47,255 nucleotides of DNA from a virus. This document shows, piece after piece, positions 28,865 to 36,972 of this stretch (position 1 is the first letter of the stretch; every line of letters begins with the position of its first letter). A program made the translations under genes and the position numbers. The stretch is taken from positions 1 through 47,255 of IMG/VR virus record IMGVR_UViG_3300027741_000108. One strand, written 5' to 3'. Below the pieces are notes generated by a model. It did not search any database. It saw nothing but the letters and a program-made list of their open reading frames with translations, and was not told the DNA's origin.

Positions 28865-29044
28865 ATGAAATATATATCAGAAAAAATGCTAGGCATACTA
28901 GAACGTTTATCCGAAATGTTTCCTAGATCTAGCTATCAAAGCCGTTTAGATGCGTATCTAAGCGACAAAGGCATTACCGATGCCGCACAGTTGGAAAGTT
29001 ACATCAAACAATTCCAATACAAATCCACACAAAGGAGTTTTTAA
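28865..29044 (+). CDS. Tiny plus-strand protein A
   Basis: 59 residues starting MKYISEKMLGILERLSEMFP, with AAAGGAAAA upstream of the ATG. Two amphipathic helices are joined by SSYQSRLDAYLSDKGITDAA. It recalls very small conserved proteins of Burkholderiales-type bacteria and their phages (weak memory). It is the first of three consecutive genes on the strand opposite to nearly everything around it. Confidence 0.55.
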   Translation: MKYISEKMLGILERLSEMFPRSSYQSRLDAYLSDKGITDAAQLESYIKQFQYKSTQRSF

Positions 29045-29170
29045 ATGAAACGTATATTCAAAGAATTTTTAGATTTTTTGAACTGCATGGCTAAAGCTAG
29101 AGCAGCAACACGCCTCACACGTATGGGCGACTGGCGCACCGCACAACAAATGTATCAGGATCAAAAATGA
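29045..29170 (+). CDS. Tiny plus-strand protein B
   Basis: 41 residues (starts MKRIFKEFLDFLNCMAKARA), basic and helical. Its ATG follows the previous stop with no gap, after an AGGAG site in the end of gene A. Pattern: amphipathic helix, then AAxRLxRMGDW, then a short helix. Function unknown. Confidence 0.55.
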   Translation: MKRIFKEFLDFLNCMAKARAATRLTRMGDWRTAQQMYQDQK

Positions 29171-29265
29171 AAAAAATTATAGAACAATTAACACAAACAC
29201 TAGTAGATTTCGTCTTCACTATCAAAAACTATAGAGAGCAAAATCTCTACGGTCGCTGGTATTAA
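29167..29265 (+). CDS. Tiny plus-strand protein C
   Basis: 32 residues (starts MKKIIEQLTQTLVDFVFTIK). The ATG overlaps the stop of gene B (ATGA), and the stop overlaps the 3' end of the convergent minus-strand gene by 4 nt. A single amphipathic or weakly membrane-binding helix with an aromatic tail (YREQNLYGRWY). Confidence 0.5.
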   Translation: MKKIIEQLTQTLVDFVFTIKNYREQNLYGRWY

Positions 29266-29519
29266 GCTGACCCGTTAGTCAACAATTCTATTAGAATTTT
29301 ATCTTTGAAAGCATTAAATCTACTTTCAAATTGATAACAGCACTCTGCTATTTCATTCGGATCGGATGACCACATCATAGTTTTATAAAGATGATCGGCC
29401 CATTTGCTGACTTCATCTTTATCAACTTGAATGTCTAGAACATGCTGTCTAGGCCTAGCATTCCTACATATATGCCACTCATCAAGTAACAATCCGGCTT
29501 TTGTGACTGGATCTAACAT
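29262..29519 (-). CDS. Hypothetical protein downstream of the UvsY-like gene
   Basis: 85 residues, helical, with Cys and Trp in ICRNARPRQHVLDI and MMWSSDPNEIAECCYQF. It follows the UvsY-like gene by 3 nt and ends the recombination operon, which begins with gp32 and uvsX. Unknown function; a recombination accessory by context. Confidence 0.65.
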   Translation of the reverse strand: MLDPVTKAGLLLDEWHICRNARPRQHVLDIQVDKDEVSKWADHLYKTMMWSSDPNEIAECCYQFESRFNAFKDKILIELLTNGSA

Positions 29520-29522
29520 AAA

Positions 29523-29975
29523 TCAGACTGAGTAATCTTCCATTCCGGCGGTTTTTAATCGAACCAAATGACCCATCATGAAGTTCTTAGACTCTAGACC
29601 TTTCATCAATCCTAGATAATTATTTCTCAATAGTGCTACTGAATTAATCAATGTTTCCATATCGATAACATCATCCTCACCGTCCACATACTTTTCAGCA
29701 TCTCGACTGGTTAAAGCACGATTGTAATTTTCTAGATATTTTTGAAAATGCTGTTTTCGTATTTTACGAAGCTGTATATTTAGAAAATTTAACACAGCCT
29801 CAATTTCTTGAAGCTGGTTAAATCTATGCTCAGTTATGCCGGGAAGTTGGGCAAGGCTTTTTTCAACCTTGCCAAGTATTTTACACTCGACCCGGGCCGT
29901 GCCCAACTCTGCTTCATAATATGAAATAAAATTAGGTAATTGGCCAAGATCACCAACTACACGATTATACCACAT
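29523..29975 (-). CDS. uvsY: UvsY-like recombination mediator (probable)
   Basis: 150 residues (T4 UvsY has 137), mostly long helices. The central basic helix (LNFLNIQLRKIRKQHFQKYL) and the C-terminal pattern MGHLVRLKTAGMED parallel the end of UvsY (FAIKHIQDMRAFEAG) by eye. UvsY loads UvsX onto gp32-covered single-stranded DNA; uvsX and gp32 lie just upstream in the same operon, which supports the call. The sequence match alone is weak. Confidence 0.6.
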   Translation of the reverse strand: MWYNRVVGDLGQLPNFISYYEAELGTARVECKILGKVEKSLAQLPGITEHRFNQLQEIEAVLNFLNIQLRKIRKQHFQKYLENYNRALTSRDAEKYVDGEDDVIDMETLINSVALLRNNYLGLMKGLESKNFMMGHLVRLKTAGMEDYSV

Positions 29976-29977
29976 GA

Positions 29978-30211
29978 TTAATCTTCGTAATCCTCTGTGT
30001 ATTCGTCCTCATCATCTATTTCAGTTTTGTATTCCTCAAAACTGCGTCTTAGATAACTATCAGCGGCAGCGAATTCCTTAACATCGATATCACTTAAGAC
30101 ATCAACCATTAAGCTCATCAATGTGTCAGCAGCACCTTGACGCTCTTTGCTTGGAATATACTCTTTGAGAGCCATATAAGTTTCAACTAATGTATCAATT
30201 TCAATACTCAT
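29978..30211 (-). CDS. Small acidic protein between uvsX and uvsY
   Basis: 77 residues, helical, with a very acidic tail (EIDDEDEYTEDYED). Its ATG overlaps the uvsX stop by one base, so it is translationally coupled. It may modulate UvsX or gp32, but no family is recognised. Confidence 0.65.
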   Translation of the reverse strand: MSIEIDTLVETYMALKEYIPSKERQGAADTLMSLMVDVLSDIDVKEFAAADSYLRRSFEEYKTEIDDEDEYTEDYED

Positions 30212-31278
30212 TATTCATTCTCCTCAACTACTTGCTCTTGATTACTTATGGCCGACCTAGGATTATCGGTAATATCTTTCATTACTTTAGTCAAACTTTC
30301 GTTTTCATTACGTTCCCAGGCTTTACGGAATTGCTTAATAATCTCACCATCAGATAATGTATAAACAAGACTATTACCTTCTTTTTTCAGCAAACCCTTG
30401 CCTTCAAACAAATCAACCAATCCACTATGAGGATTCATACCTGTTTCATATGGGATTTTGATTTGAACGCTTTCGAATGGCTTTGCATATCGAGTTTTCA
30501 TAATTTTACAAGCACTACGAATACCCTTAACTTCGCTGATCTTATTGCCATCTTCATCTTCTTTAAGTTTAAGTTTTCGCATTGCAATAACTATTGAACT
30601 AGCGTAAATGAAGCCTTGACCACCCGAAATTTTGTCATCTGGATCAAACATATCTTGACTTGCATATGTATGATTAGTAGCCACTAACCCAATATTCAAA
30701 TCACCAAACATATTAACACAATTGCGAACCAATGCAGTTAGTGCCTTGGGCTTTCGTCCCATATCACCTTTTAAATCACCAGCTTCAAATTGATTAACAT
30801 CAGTTGGTGTCAAAAGCATACCCAAACTATCCAAAACAAACAAAACTTTTGGACGTTCAATTTCTGGTAATACTCTATATTCCTTAACAAACTCACTAAT
30901 CATTTTAGCCACATCATCGATCATAGCCATGTTTAGTTTGAGTAATTTTTCTTCACTGGTGTCTACTTCCAAAGCATGTAACCAAGCTTCATCCAATGCA
31001 TTTTCTGTATCAATTAAGATAACATAAATGCCTTGTTGTTGAGCATTACGCACCAAGTTTCCTGATGCAATAAAGCTTTTACCTGCGCCACTCTCGCCCG
31101 CAAGTACAGTAACTTTGCCCATGGGAATACCACGATTAAAGTCTCCAGATATTAAATAATTCAATGCAAAATTACCAGTGCTGACCCAATCTGTTGGATC
31201 ATTAAAACCAATGCTAACACCTTCAATGCTTTTAGTAATTGTTTTTCGAAATTTTGATAAGTCAAACGGCCGCGCCAT
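30211..31278 (-). CDS. uvsX: UvsX recombinase (RecA-like)
   Basis: 355 residues from the ATG at 31278, which has AGGAG at the right distance; a longer frame to 31320 overlaps the gp32 terminator. Walker A is GESGAGKS (61-68). The ATPase core continues with VILIDTENALDEAW, VLFVLDSLGMLLTP as Walker B, and VATNHTYASQDMF. UvsX forms filaments on single-stranded DNA and drives strand exchange and recombination-dependent replication. It sits between gp32 and the UvsY-like gene. All key motifs are intact. Confidence 0.95.
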   Translation of the reverse strand: MARPFDLSKFRKTITKSIEGVSIGFNDPTDWVSTGNFALNYLISGDFNRGIPMGKVTVLAGESGAGKSFIASGNLVRNAQQQGIYVILIDTENALDEAWLHALEVDTSEEKLLKLNMAMIDDVAKMISEFVKEYRVLPEIERPKVLFVLDSLGMLLTPTDVNQFEAGDLKGDMGRKPKALTALVRNCVNMFGDLNIGLVATNHTYASQDMFDPDDKISGGQGFIYASSIVIAMRKLKLKEDEDGNKISEVKGIRSACKIMKTRYAKPFESVQIKIPYETGMNPHSGLVDLFEGKGLLKKEGNSLVYTLSDGEIIKQFRKAWERNENESLTKVMKDITDNPRSAISNQEQVVEENE

Positions 31279-31301
31279 ATATTCTCCTAGAAATAATAAA
31301 T

Positions 31302-31326
31302 GGGAAGATGGAACACCCACCTTCCC
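31302..31326 (-). terminator. Rho-independent terminator after gp32
   Basis: A 10-bp stem, GGGAAGGTGG/CCATCTTCCC with one G-T pair, 5-nt loop, then a T-rich stretch on the minus strand. It separates gp32 from uvsX, so it may let gp32 be made in excess over UvsX. Confidence 0.8.
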
Positions 31327-31336
31327 TGATCAATGA

Positions 31337-32347
31337 TTAAGCGGTCTTTTGACGACTACGGATCATTTTCAAAATATCCTCAGCACGTTGACTGGAAGGC
31401 TTTACTGCCTCCACTGGTGCTGTGGCTTCTACTGGATCTTCATCAACCATCGCTGGTGCTACTGGGCGAGCAACTTTTGTGGGGGCTGGCTCAGGATCAA
31501 CCATATCATCAGAACGTGAAGCTGCCGACGAACCGGTTGTTGCGGGACGATCACTTTGAACACCAGCTGGTTTGTAGTAGTTAGCCCAACGATCGGAATC
31601 ATAAGCTTCACCATCAACACTGGCTTCAAACATTTCTTTGATTACTTTAAGTTCAACATCGCTGGGCTTCTTAGGTAAGAAGTCTGCCAAGTTATAAAGT
31701 CCAAATTTTTCAATAGCTTCCAACTCTTGGGTAGTAAGAGCGGATTCTTTACGTGCCCATTTGCTAGTGTTGTAGTCGCTATAACCACCTTTGCTAGTTT
31801 TAGTTGCAGTAAAGTCCAAACCACGCTCGTAATCAGTTGGCAATTCTTCCATTTCAGGATCCATCAGAGCAGCTTTAACAATGTTAAAGATCTGTGGGCT
31901 AATAATAAAACGACGAATTGGATTCTCAGGAATCTTATCATCGCTCAAAGGATTTTCACGAACAAATCCTTGGAACAAATAAGATTTTTTCTTCCAATAT
32001 TTACGACCCATATCTTCAAGATTTGGATCCTTAAACCAGCCTCGAACTTCTGCCAAAATTGGACAAGCTTCTCCCCACATTTCAACACAGGGCACTTGTA
32101 CTTGAACAGGTTTGCTATCGCCTTGGCCTTTAATACCAGCGAAAGGCAATTTAATCATTGCTCGTTCAATCCAGAAAAATGTATTTTTGGGATCAGCGTC
32201 AGGAAGGAAGCGTAGTTTTGCACTAGTACCTTCTGCAATGTTCCAATGTGGATAGATAGCATTATCACCGCCCATTTGGGAATTGTTGCTACCACGGGTT
32301 TCTTGCGCCTGCAAACGTGCGCGAATTTCAGCTAAAGTCGTTGCCAT
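31337..32347 (-). CDS. 32: Single-stranded DNA-binding protein gp32
   Basis: 336 residues (T4 gp32 has 301). The N-terminal basic arm (ARLQAQETRG) serves cooperative binding. The core has YPHWNIAEGTSAKLRFLPD and the zinc-site region VPCVEMWGEACPI with C87 and C95; T4 uses His plus three Cys, so part of the zinc site may be altered here. YWKKKSYLFQGFV and RRFIISPQIF are conserved core strands. Residues about 265-336 are acidic, Pro/Ala-rich and flexible, like the gp32 tail that recruits partners. It is followed by a strong terminator. Confidence 0.92.
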   Translation of the reverse strand: MATTLAEIRARLQAQETRGSNNSQMGGDNAIYPHWNIAEGTSAKLRFLPDADPKNTFFWIERAMIKLPFAGIKGQGDSKPVQVQVPCVEMWGEACPILAEVRGWFKDPNLEDMGRKYWKKKSYLFQGFVRENPLSDDKIPENPIRRFIISPQIFNIVKAALMDPEMEELPTDYERGLDFTATKTSKGGYSDYNTSKWARKESALTTQELEAIEKFGLYNLADFLPKKPSDVELKVIKEMFEASVDGEAYDSDRWANYYKPAGVQSDRPATTGSSAASRSDDMVDPEPAPTKVARPVAPAMVDEDPVEATAPVEAVKPSSQRAEDILKMIRSRQKTA

Positions 32348-32429
32348 AATATAAGTCCTTAATAAAAATAAAAGATGGTCTTTGTGAGAGATTAGATATT
32401 AAATACACCATTGCACTTAATAACATATA

Positions 32430-32437
32430 TATTTATC
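32430..32437 (-). promoter_or_regulatory. Late-promoter-like box upstream of gp32
   Basis: GATAAATA, one mismatch from TATAAATA, 82 bp before the gp32 ATG and just downstream of the sigma70-like promoter. It may allow gp32 expression late as well as early. Confidence 0.35.
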
Positions 32438-32449
32438 CCTACAGTAGGA

Positions 32450-32478
32450 ATTGTATAGATTTATTTTGAAAGATTCAA
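32450..32478 (-). promoter_or_regulatory. Sigma70-like promoter for gp32
   Basis: -35 TTGAAT (32473-32478), 17-bp spacer, -10 TACAAT (32450-32455). A leader of about 100 nt precedes the gp32 ATG. In T4 the gp32 leader is the site of autogenous translational control, so this leader may be too. Confidence 0.6.
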
Positions 32479-32507
32479 CTGAAATTTTGAGCTATTCAAC
32501 CAAAAAA

Positions 32508-33923
32508 TTAATTTTTGGTAATGCCAGCGAGTTTGCGCAAACTGCTGATACTTTCTTCCATTGGTGGCTGATCTATGTTGATTTCAGACGCAGGTGATGG
32601 TGATGATTGTGGTTGATCAAATGTCATTTGAAACTCGGCAGCCAGATCCTCGTAACCGTTATTACTTAACCAATCAATTACCAAAGGTCTAACATCGGCA
32701 TCTTGACCTTGTTCTGAAGATAATTGACTTATACGATCAAACAAGTCATCGTCTCCAATAAGATCATATAAGGAAGGTATAGCATCGGCGCCATCAACTC
32801 CGGCAGACAGTGGCTTAGACATTAGATCTTTAAGAGCATCTAAATCTGAATCAGTTTCAGGCACTGCCCACGTGCCTTCTACTACATCATCCGCCCATTG
32901 ATCAAATTCAGCCACATAACTATTTTCCATAGATTTTTGTTTAGCTTTGTACGCCCTATAAACATGAGGCAATGCTTCGCCCAATCTATCGTCAAATAAT
33001 TTTTTAACGAATCGCTCTTTCAATTGATCTAAATCAAAATCATATTCATCTTGATCATTTGGTGTATAGTGTTCTTTAAAATCGGCATAACCCTTTTGTC
33101 CACTAATACGATTCAAATTTGATTTAACTTCATTATATCGTTCTATAGCAGCTTCAACCATGGCAATTGTTTCTGTGTCCTCAAACGTTCTACGACGCAT
33201 ACTACGCACAAAAACCCCCATAGATGACATTTCTTTTGCAGATTCTTCAATGAAATTAGCAATTTCGTCACCAATTCTACCACCTTCAGCAATATGCCTA
33301 GCCATTGCCCTAGCTGGGCTTAATTTAGTAAATGGCATCAAAAATCTTTCACCGATCTCAGTTTCAACAAATATATTTTCGATATTTCTAGTTCTAGATC
33401 CTTGAATTTCAGGATTTATATTTTGGCTATGACGTACCAATAATTTTACTGGGCCCACGTTTTCATAACTTAGTTTACTAGTACCAAACAGTTTGCTTTC
33501 TGTAACCTTTACTTGATCAACAGCAACTGAATCTTTTTTAGTCAATTTTTTAATGTCGCGCAAACTTAAATTGGATTTAGTTAAATTTCTAACATCAAAA
33601 TTCAACCAATTAGCTTTGGCGAAATATCTCAATTCTTTTAAAAAATCTACCCATCGTTTTTTCTGGTCAAGATTCATCAAGTCAAGTATATCAGTGATAT
33701 AATGAACTTTCAATGCTCTTTTTTCAACATCTCCGGAATCACTTAGATGAACTGTTATGATTGGTTTATCTTCGGATTCGGTATCCTGATATGTAAAATT
33801 AAAAAATCTGGCCTTTTCTTCGTCATCTGTGTCAGCTGCTGATTCATCACCCAAGGTAATGTCCTCAAATCTAGTCAATTTATCACACAGTTCTTCGGCG
33901 ATCTGTTCAATAGGTTTTTTCAT
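32508..33923 (-). CDS. Late conserved protein, probably virion-associated
   Basis: 471 residues starting MKKPIEQIAEELCDKLTRFE. It has an acidic N-terminus, an alpha/beta middle (KLLVRHSQNINPEIQGSRTR, RFLMPFTKLSPARAMARHI) and a Ser/Pro-rich linker, ending with SISSLRKLAGITKN. That closing LRKLAGI motif recurs in several head-region proteins here. An exact late promoter lies 5 bp before the ATG. Position between gp17 and gp32 and late expression suggest a head or packaging role; the family is recalled only as unnamed. Confidence 0.65.
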   Translation of the reverse strand: MKKPIEQIAEELCDKLTRFEDITLGDESAADTDDEEKARFFNFTYQDTESEDKPIITVHLSDSGDVEKRALKVHYITDILDLMNLDQKKRWVDFLKELRYFAKANWLNFDVRNLTKSNLSLRDIKKLTKKDSVAVDQVKVTESKLFGTSKLSYENVGPVKLLVRHSQNINPEIQGSRTRNIENIFVETEIGERFLMPFTKLSPARAMARHIAEGGRIGDEIANFIEESAKEMSSMGVFVRSMRRRTFEDTETIAMVEAAIERYNEVKSNLNRISGQKGYADFKEHYTPNDQDEYDFDLDQLKERFVKKLFDDRLGEALPHVYRAYKAKQKSMENSYVAEFDQWADDVVEGTWAVPETDSDLDALKDLMSKPLSAGVDGADAIPSLYDLIGDDDLFDRISQLSSEQGQDADVRPLVIDWLSNNGYEDLAAEFQMTFDQPQSSPSPASEINIDQPPMEESISSLRKLAGITKN

Positions 33924-33928
33924 AACAA

Positions 33929-33936
33929 TATTTATA
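33929..33936 (-). promoter_or_regulatory. T4-type late promoter box
   Basis: Exact TATAAATA ending 5 nt before the ATG at 33923, which would put transcription start at or next to the A of the ATG. Confidence 0.6.
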
Positions 33937-33943
33937 CTAAAAA

Positions 33944-35503
33944 CTAAAACATTATAAAAGGCATGGGCATGATTACTTCATCAGTTCCGTCTCGCATTTT
34001 GGCGTCAAGATCCTGATCAAACGTTTGAATAATTAACATCATTCTAACAGCTAATAACATACTCATAACCAAATCATCACGCTCGCCAACACGAGCTTTA
34101 TAAGTATTTGCTACTGATATAAATGTCTTTAGTTCACTTATCAAATTACTACTTGAAATACTTAATCTCTTTGTTTCTATTAGATTTTTTAATTTGGAAC
34201 AGGCCGCCAATTTGGATCTATGAGTAACAGTAAAACCTTTTCTAAATTTTGCTGGGCCACCCATGCTTTTTGGTTCAGTTAAAAATATACCTTTAATATT
34301 TTCTTCACCTACTTCACTAATAGCAACTAGAGCGGCTTCCCCTAACGTATTGTTTTCTACACTATAGTAGATATTGGTTTCTGATCCTATACAATCATAA
34401 ATGTATTGACATATGTCTTTTAATAACCTTACTTGTTGCTGTATGGGCGTCTTATTGTGCTGCCATTCTGCAACTTGCATCATTGTTGGCAACTCTAAGA
34501 CTTGAATTGCTGACGCATCACCACCAGTACCCAAACTGGGATCTAAGGCTATTGCATATGTCTTACCCCTAGTTGGTTTTTTATACCAACGAACTTGTCC
34601 ATGTCTTTCTATTGGTTCTTTGGATTCTAACTCACTCAATGTAATAGATTTAATTAGGGTCTCATCGGCGATGAGAAACTCTAGCTCATGCTCTCGTCTA
34701 AATCTTTCCTCACCAATACGACCAATTTCTTCTTCTTTCCATTGTTCATCCCGATCTGGATGCTCGCTCCAATGTGCTATAAATGGACTAAACCCATTTA
34801 CACCTAAGGTGGTTGGATTTCCAAATTCATCTGTTCTTTTATTAGCACCTTTCCAAAGTTGAGAAAATTGGTCTTCATCACTGTTAGGAGTGCTAGTAAT
34901 AATACATTTACCACCAGTACTTAATGTTGGGCTAATAGCAGTCCAAAATTCACGAGCAATTGTGGGTCGAACAAATGCAAACTCATCTAAATACAAAAGA
35001 GAGATAGACATACCACGACCAGTTTTTTCTGTTGTGGCTCGGGCAACAATTCGACTTTTATTATCAAAATTAATATTACCCTGATTATACGACTCTGCAC
35101 CTGCCTTAAGCCACATTGGACACATTTCATATGCATATCGAATTCTAAGCATAATTTCTTGAGCACCACTATATTGGTGTGCTGCAATTAATATGGTTTG
35201 GTCTGGATTGAACATAGCAAACCAAAGCAAATATCCAGCGGCTGAAGTTGTTTTTCCAGTTTGCCTCGAGAGCATGCTAATAGAAAATCGTCTATTGTGA
35301 TAATTTTCAATTAATTTAACTTGAAAGGAAAATGGCTTATATTTTATTTGTCCTTTAGTGGGATGTTGAATGAAGAAATAATTCTCCATGAAATATCGAT
35401 AACCATTGATTGGGTCAGCACATTTTGAATACTCGATGACTTGAGTTCTAGTCAGAGGTATTGTTATATTTGGCGGTCTTACAAATTGGATATCATCAGA
35501 CAT
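33944..35503 (-). CDS. 17: Terminase large subunit gp17
   Basis: 519 residues. The N-terminal ATPase has the adenine-binding FSFQ region, the Walker A variant SRQTGKT (79-85), Walker B LLYLDEF (169-175) and the coupling motif ITSTPNS. The C-terminal RNase-H-fold nuclease has ALDPSLGTGGDAS (first Asp), YSVENNTLGEAA and ERDDLVMS (last Asp pair). It packages DNA into proheads and cuts concatemers. It is slightly shorter than T4 gp17 (610). The gp16-like small subunit is 6.5 kb upstream rather than adjacent. Confidence 0.95.
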   Translation of the reverse strand: MSDDIQFVRPPNITIPLTRTQVIEYSKCADPINGYRYFMENYFFIQHPTKGQIKYKPFSFQVKLIENYHNRRFSISMLSRQTGKTTSAAGYLLWFAMFNPDQTILIAAHQYSGAQEIMLRIRYAYEMCPMWLKAGAESYNQGNINFDNKSRIVARATTEKTGRGMSISLLYLDEFAFVRPTIAREFWTAISPTLSTGGKCIITSTPNSDEDQFSQLWKGANKRTDEFGNPTTLGVNGFSPFIAHWSEHPDRDEQWKEEEIGRIGEERFRREHELEFLIADETLIKSITLSELESKEPIERHGQVRWYKKPTRGKTYAIALDPSLGTGGDASAIQVLELPTMMQVAEWQHNKTPIQQQVRLLKDICQYIYDCIGSETNIYYSVENNTLGEAALVAISEVGEENIKGIFLTEPKSMGGPAKFRKGFTVTHRSKLAACSKLKNLIETKRLSISSSNLISELKTFISVANTYKARVGERDDLVMSMLLAVRMMLIIQTFDQDLDAKMRDGTDEVIMPMPFIMF

Positions 35504-35508
35504 GTATA

Positions 35509-35516
35509 TATTTAGA
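35509..35516 (-). promoter_or_regulatory. Late-promoter-like box for gp17
   Basis: TCTAAATA, one mismatch from TATAAATA, ending 5 nt before the gp17 ATG. Same very short spacing as at 33929-33936. Confidence 0.35.
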
Positions 35517-35543
35517 TTTAATTGCTAAGGAGTAAATATATTT

Positions 35544-36077
35544 ATGCACCAAACGCTATTGCTGAACGCAGACCATAATCCTATTAGTATTCTCCCACTT
35601 TCTGTTGTTACTTGGCAACATGCCATAAAATTATTCTTTTTAGATAGAGTGACTGTATTGGAAACTTATCCAGGACAGGTAATAAGAAGTGAACATCTTA
35701 CATTGGAAATTCCCAGTGTATGTGTAACTAAAGAGTATTTTGATTATAAAAGAAATATTAAATTTAGTAAGTCTAATGTCTATCTCAGAGATCTATATCA
35801 ATGTCAATATTGTTCAGACACATTTGATACAAAGGATCTGACATTGGATCATGTAATACCAAAAAGTGCTGGTGGTAAAACTAATTTTGAAAACATTGTT
35901 TCTGCCTGCAAACCATGCAATTATAAAAAGGGTAGCAAATTACAAAAGCCTTTACGTACACCCTTCAAGCCAGATTATTATAGTTTAATTTCACAGTGGA
36001 AAAACACCCCTGTGAGAATACACCATGAGGGTTGGTACAAATATTTAGGATTGAGTGAACAAGCGATTAACGCTTGA
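35544..36077 (+). CDS. HNH endonuclease
   Basis: 177 residues. The HNH zinc-ribbon core is CQYC (C87, C90), LDHVIPKSAGG (D102, H103), NFENIVSAC and KPCN (C122, C125), with the catalytic histidine present. The N-terminal 80 residues (LLLNADHNPISILPLSVVTW) match the usual lead-in of stand-alone HNH proteins of the McrA-like type. AAGGAG precedes the ATG by 11 nt. It lies on the plus strand between gp17 and the head genes. It could help terminase cutting or be a free-standing homing nuclease; the sequence does not decide. Confidence 0.88.
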   Translation: MHQTLLLNADHNPISILPLSVVTWQHAIKLFFLDRVTVLETYPGQVIRSEHLTLEIPSVCVTKEYFDYKRNIKFSKSNVYLRDLYQCQYCSDTFDTKDLTLDHVIPKSAGGKTNFENIVSACKPCNYKKGSKLQKPLRTPFKPDYYSLISQWKNTPVRIHHEGWYKYLGLSEQAINA

Positions 36078-36393
36078 TTGGCTTCTCGCCGGTGAGAAAT
36101 GGCTTTGAGAACCACAACTTAAACCAAGCATCTGTACCTGGTTTGATATTATGTTCTTTTTCTAAACGCTGCTTTTCCATACCAGTAATACTAATATTAC
36201 TACCGACTGGACTCAATGCGTGATCATTAGCAGTCATTTCATCAGATTCTGCAACTGGCTTTAATAAACTTTCAGCAGTGATGCCAGCAAGTCTTTTAAT
36301 GTCATTGATGGGATCTTCTGGGGACAATACAGCGTCATCTATTTCTGGATTTATTCCTGTGAAGTCTTGACTTATGAATTTATATTGCTTCAT
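36067..36393 (-). CDS. Conserved head-region protein
   Basis: 108 residues. It contains DPINDIKRLAGITAESLL, an example of the LxxLAGI motif of this region, and ends with NIKPGTDAWFKLWFSKPFLTGEKP, a block I recall from unnamed T4-like phage proteins. Its 3' end overlaps the convergent HNH gene by 11 nt. Virion association is inferred from neighbours. Confidence 0.68.
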   Translation of the reverse strand: MKQYKFISQDFTGINPEIDDAVLSPEDPINDIKRLAGITAESLLKPVAESDEMTANDHALSPVGSNISITGMEKQRLEKEHNIKPGTDAWFKLWFSKPFLTGEKPIKR

Positions 36394-36400
36394 AAGTCAA

Positions 36401-36769
36401 TTAAACGCCGTACTTGTTTTTTTTCTTAGCCGCAACTGGGCTAGCTTTATTAATGTCGGGAGTTTCTGCACTACTTGGATCAGTGAGACGTTTTGGACTC
36501 ACACCCAGTGCTTTTGCTGCTGCGTCTAGGATTGCGTGATCTGCCTGGGTATAGCCAATTGTTACCAAGTCTTGATGTGTTGCAGTAAACATGGTCATAT
36601 CAATGTTATCTGGACTGCCGGCACAGGCAATACCATAGCGATATTGTAGATATGCGCTATTATTTTGATTAAGATCTGGCCAGCTTTCGGCGCCTGGCAT
36701 AGCTGCTTTGGCAGATTTTTCCAGTTTGCCGGTTTTTTCTATTGCTTCCAACAATTCTCTAATTTTCAT
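36401..36769 (-). CDS. Conserved head-region protein with targeting-like N-terminus
   Basis: 122 residues starting MKIRELLEAIEKTGKLEKSA, like a T4 internal-protein leader. The central block (YLQYRYGIACAGSPD ... YTQADHAILDAAAKALGV) is one I recall from conserved unnamed phage proteins. A Lys-rich tail (AAKKKNKYG) follows. It overlaps the 68-aa gene by 4 nt. Function unknown. Confidence 0.68.
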   Translation of the reverse strand: MKIRELLEAIEKTGKLEKSAKAAMPGAESWPDLNQNNSAYLQYRYGIACAGSPDNIDMTMFTATHQDLVTIGYTQADHAILDAAAKALGVSPKRLTDPSSAETPDINKASPVAAKKKNKYGV

Positions 36770-36972
36770 TTCAAATCACCAATAAGTTTAGCAGAAGCAT
36801 GTTTTGTTGCTGAAGTAATGCCGGCTTGATTTTTTAATCTTTCTAGATCTTTCAAGACTGTTTCGTCATCATCGTTAAAATCAATGTCAAGATTTTCTTC
36901 AACATCTTGATCAGAAACAGAAATTGGAGCATGTTGCTCCAATTCCTGAATATACTCCATTAGAGTTTTCAT
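36766..36972 (-). CDS. Small head-region protein with targeting-like N-terminus
   Basis: 68 residues starting MKTLMEYIQELEQHAPISVS, very close in pattern to the T4 capsid-targeting leader. An acidic middle (DFNDDDETVLKDLERLKNQ) ends in AGITS, another LxxLxxxAGI motif. Its ATG overlaps the stop of the 1412-aa gene by one base. Confidence 0.65.
   Translation of the reverse strand: MKTLMEYIQELEQHAPISVSDQDVEENLDIDFNDDDETVLKDLERLKNQAGITSATKHASAKLIGDLK

Noticed and set aside
32490-32520. AT-rich inverted repeat CCAAAAATTAATTTTTTGG at the end of the 471-aa gene as a terminator
   Set aside because: The arms are almost all A/T, so the hairpin would be very weak and the T-run is part of the arm.
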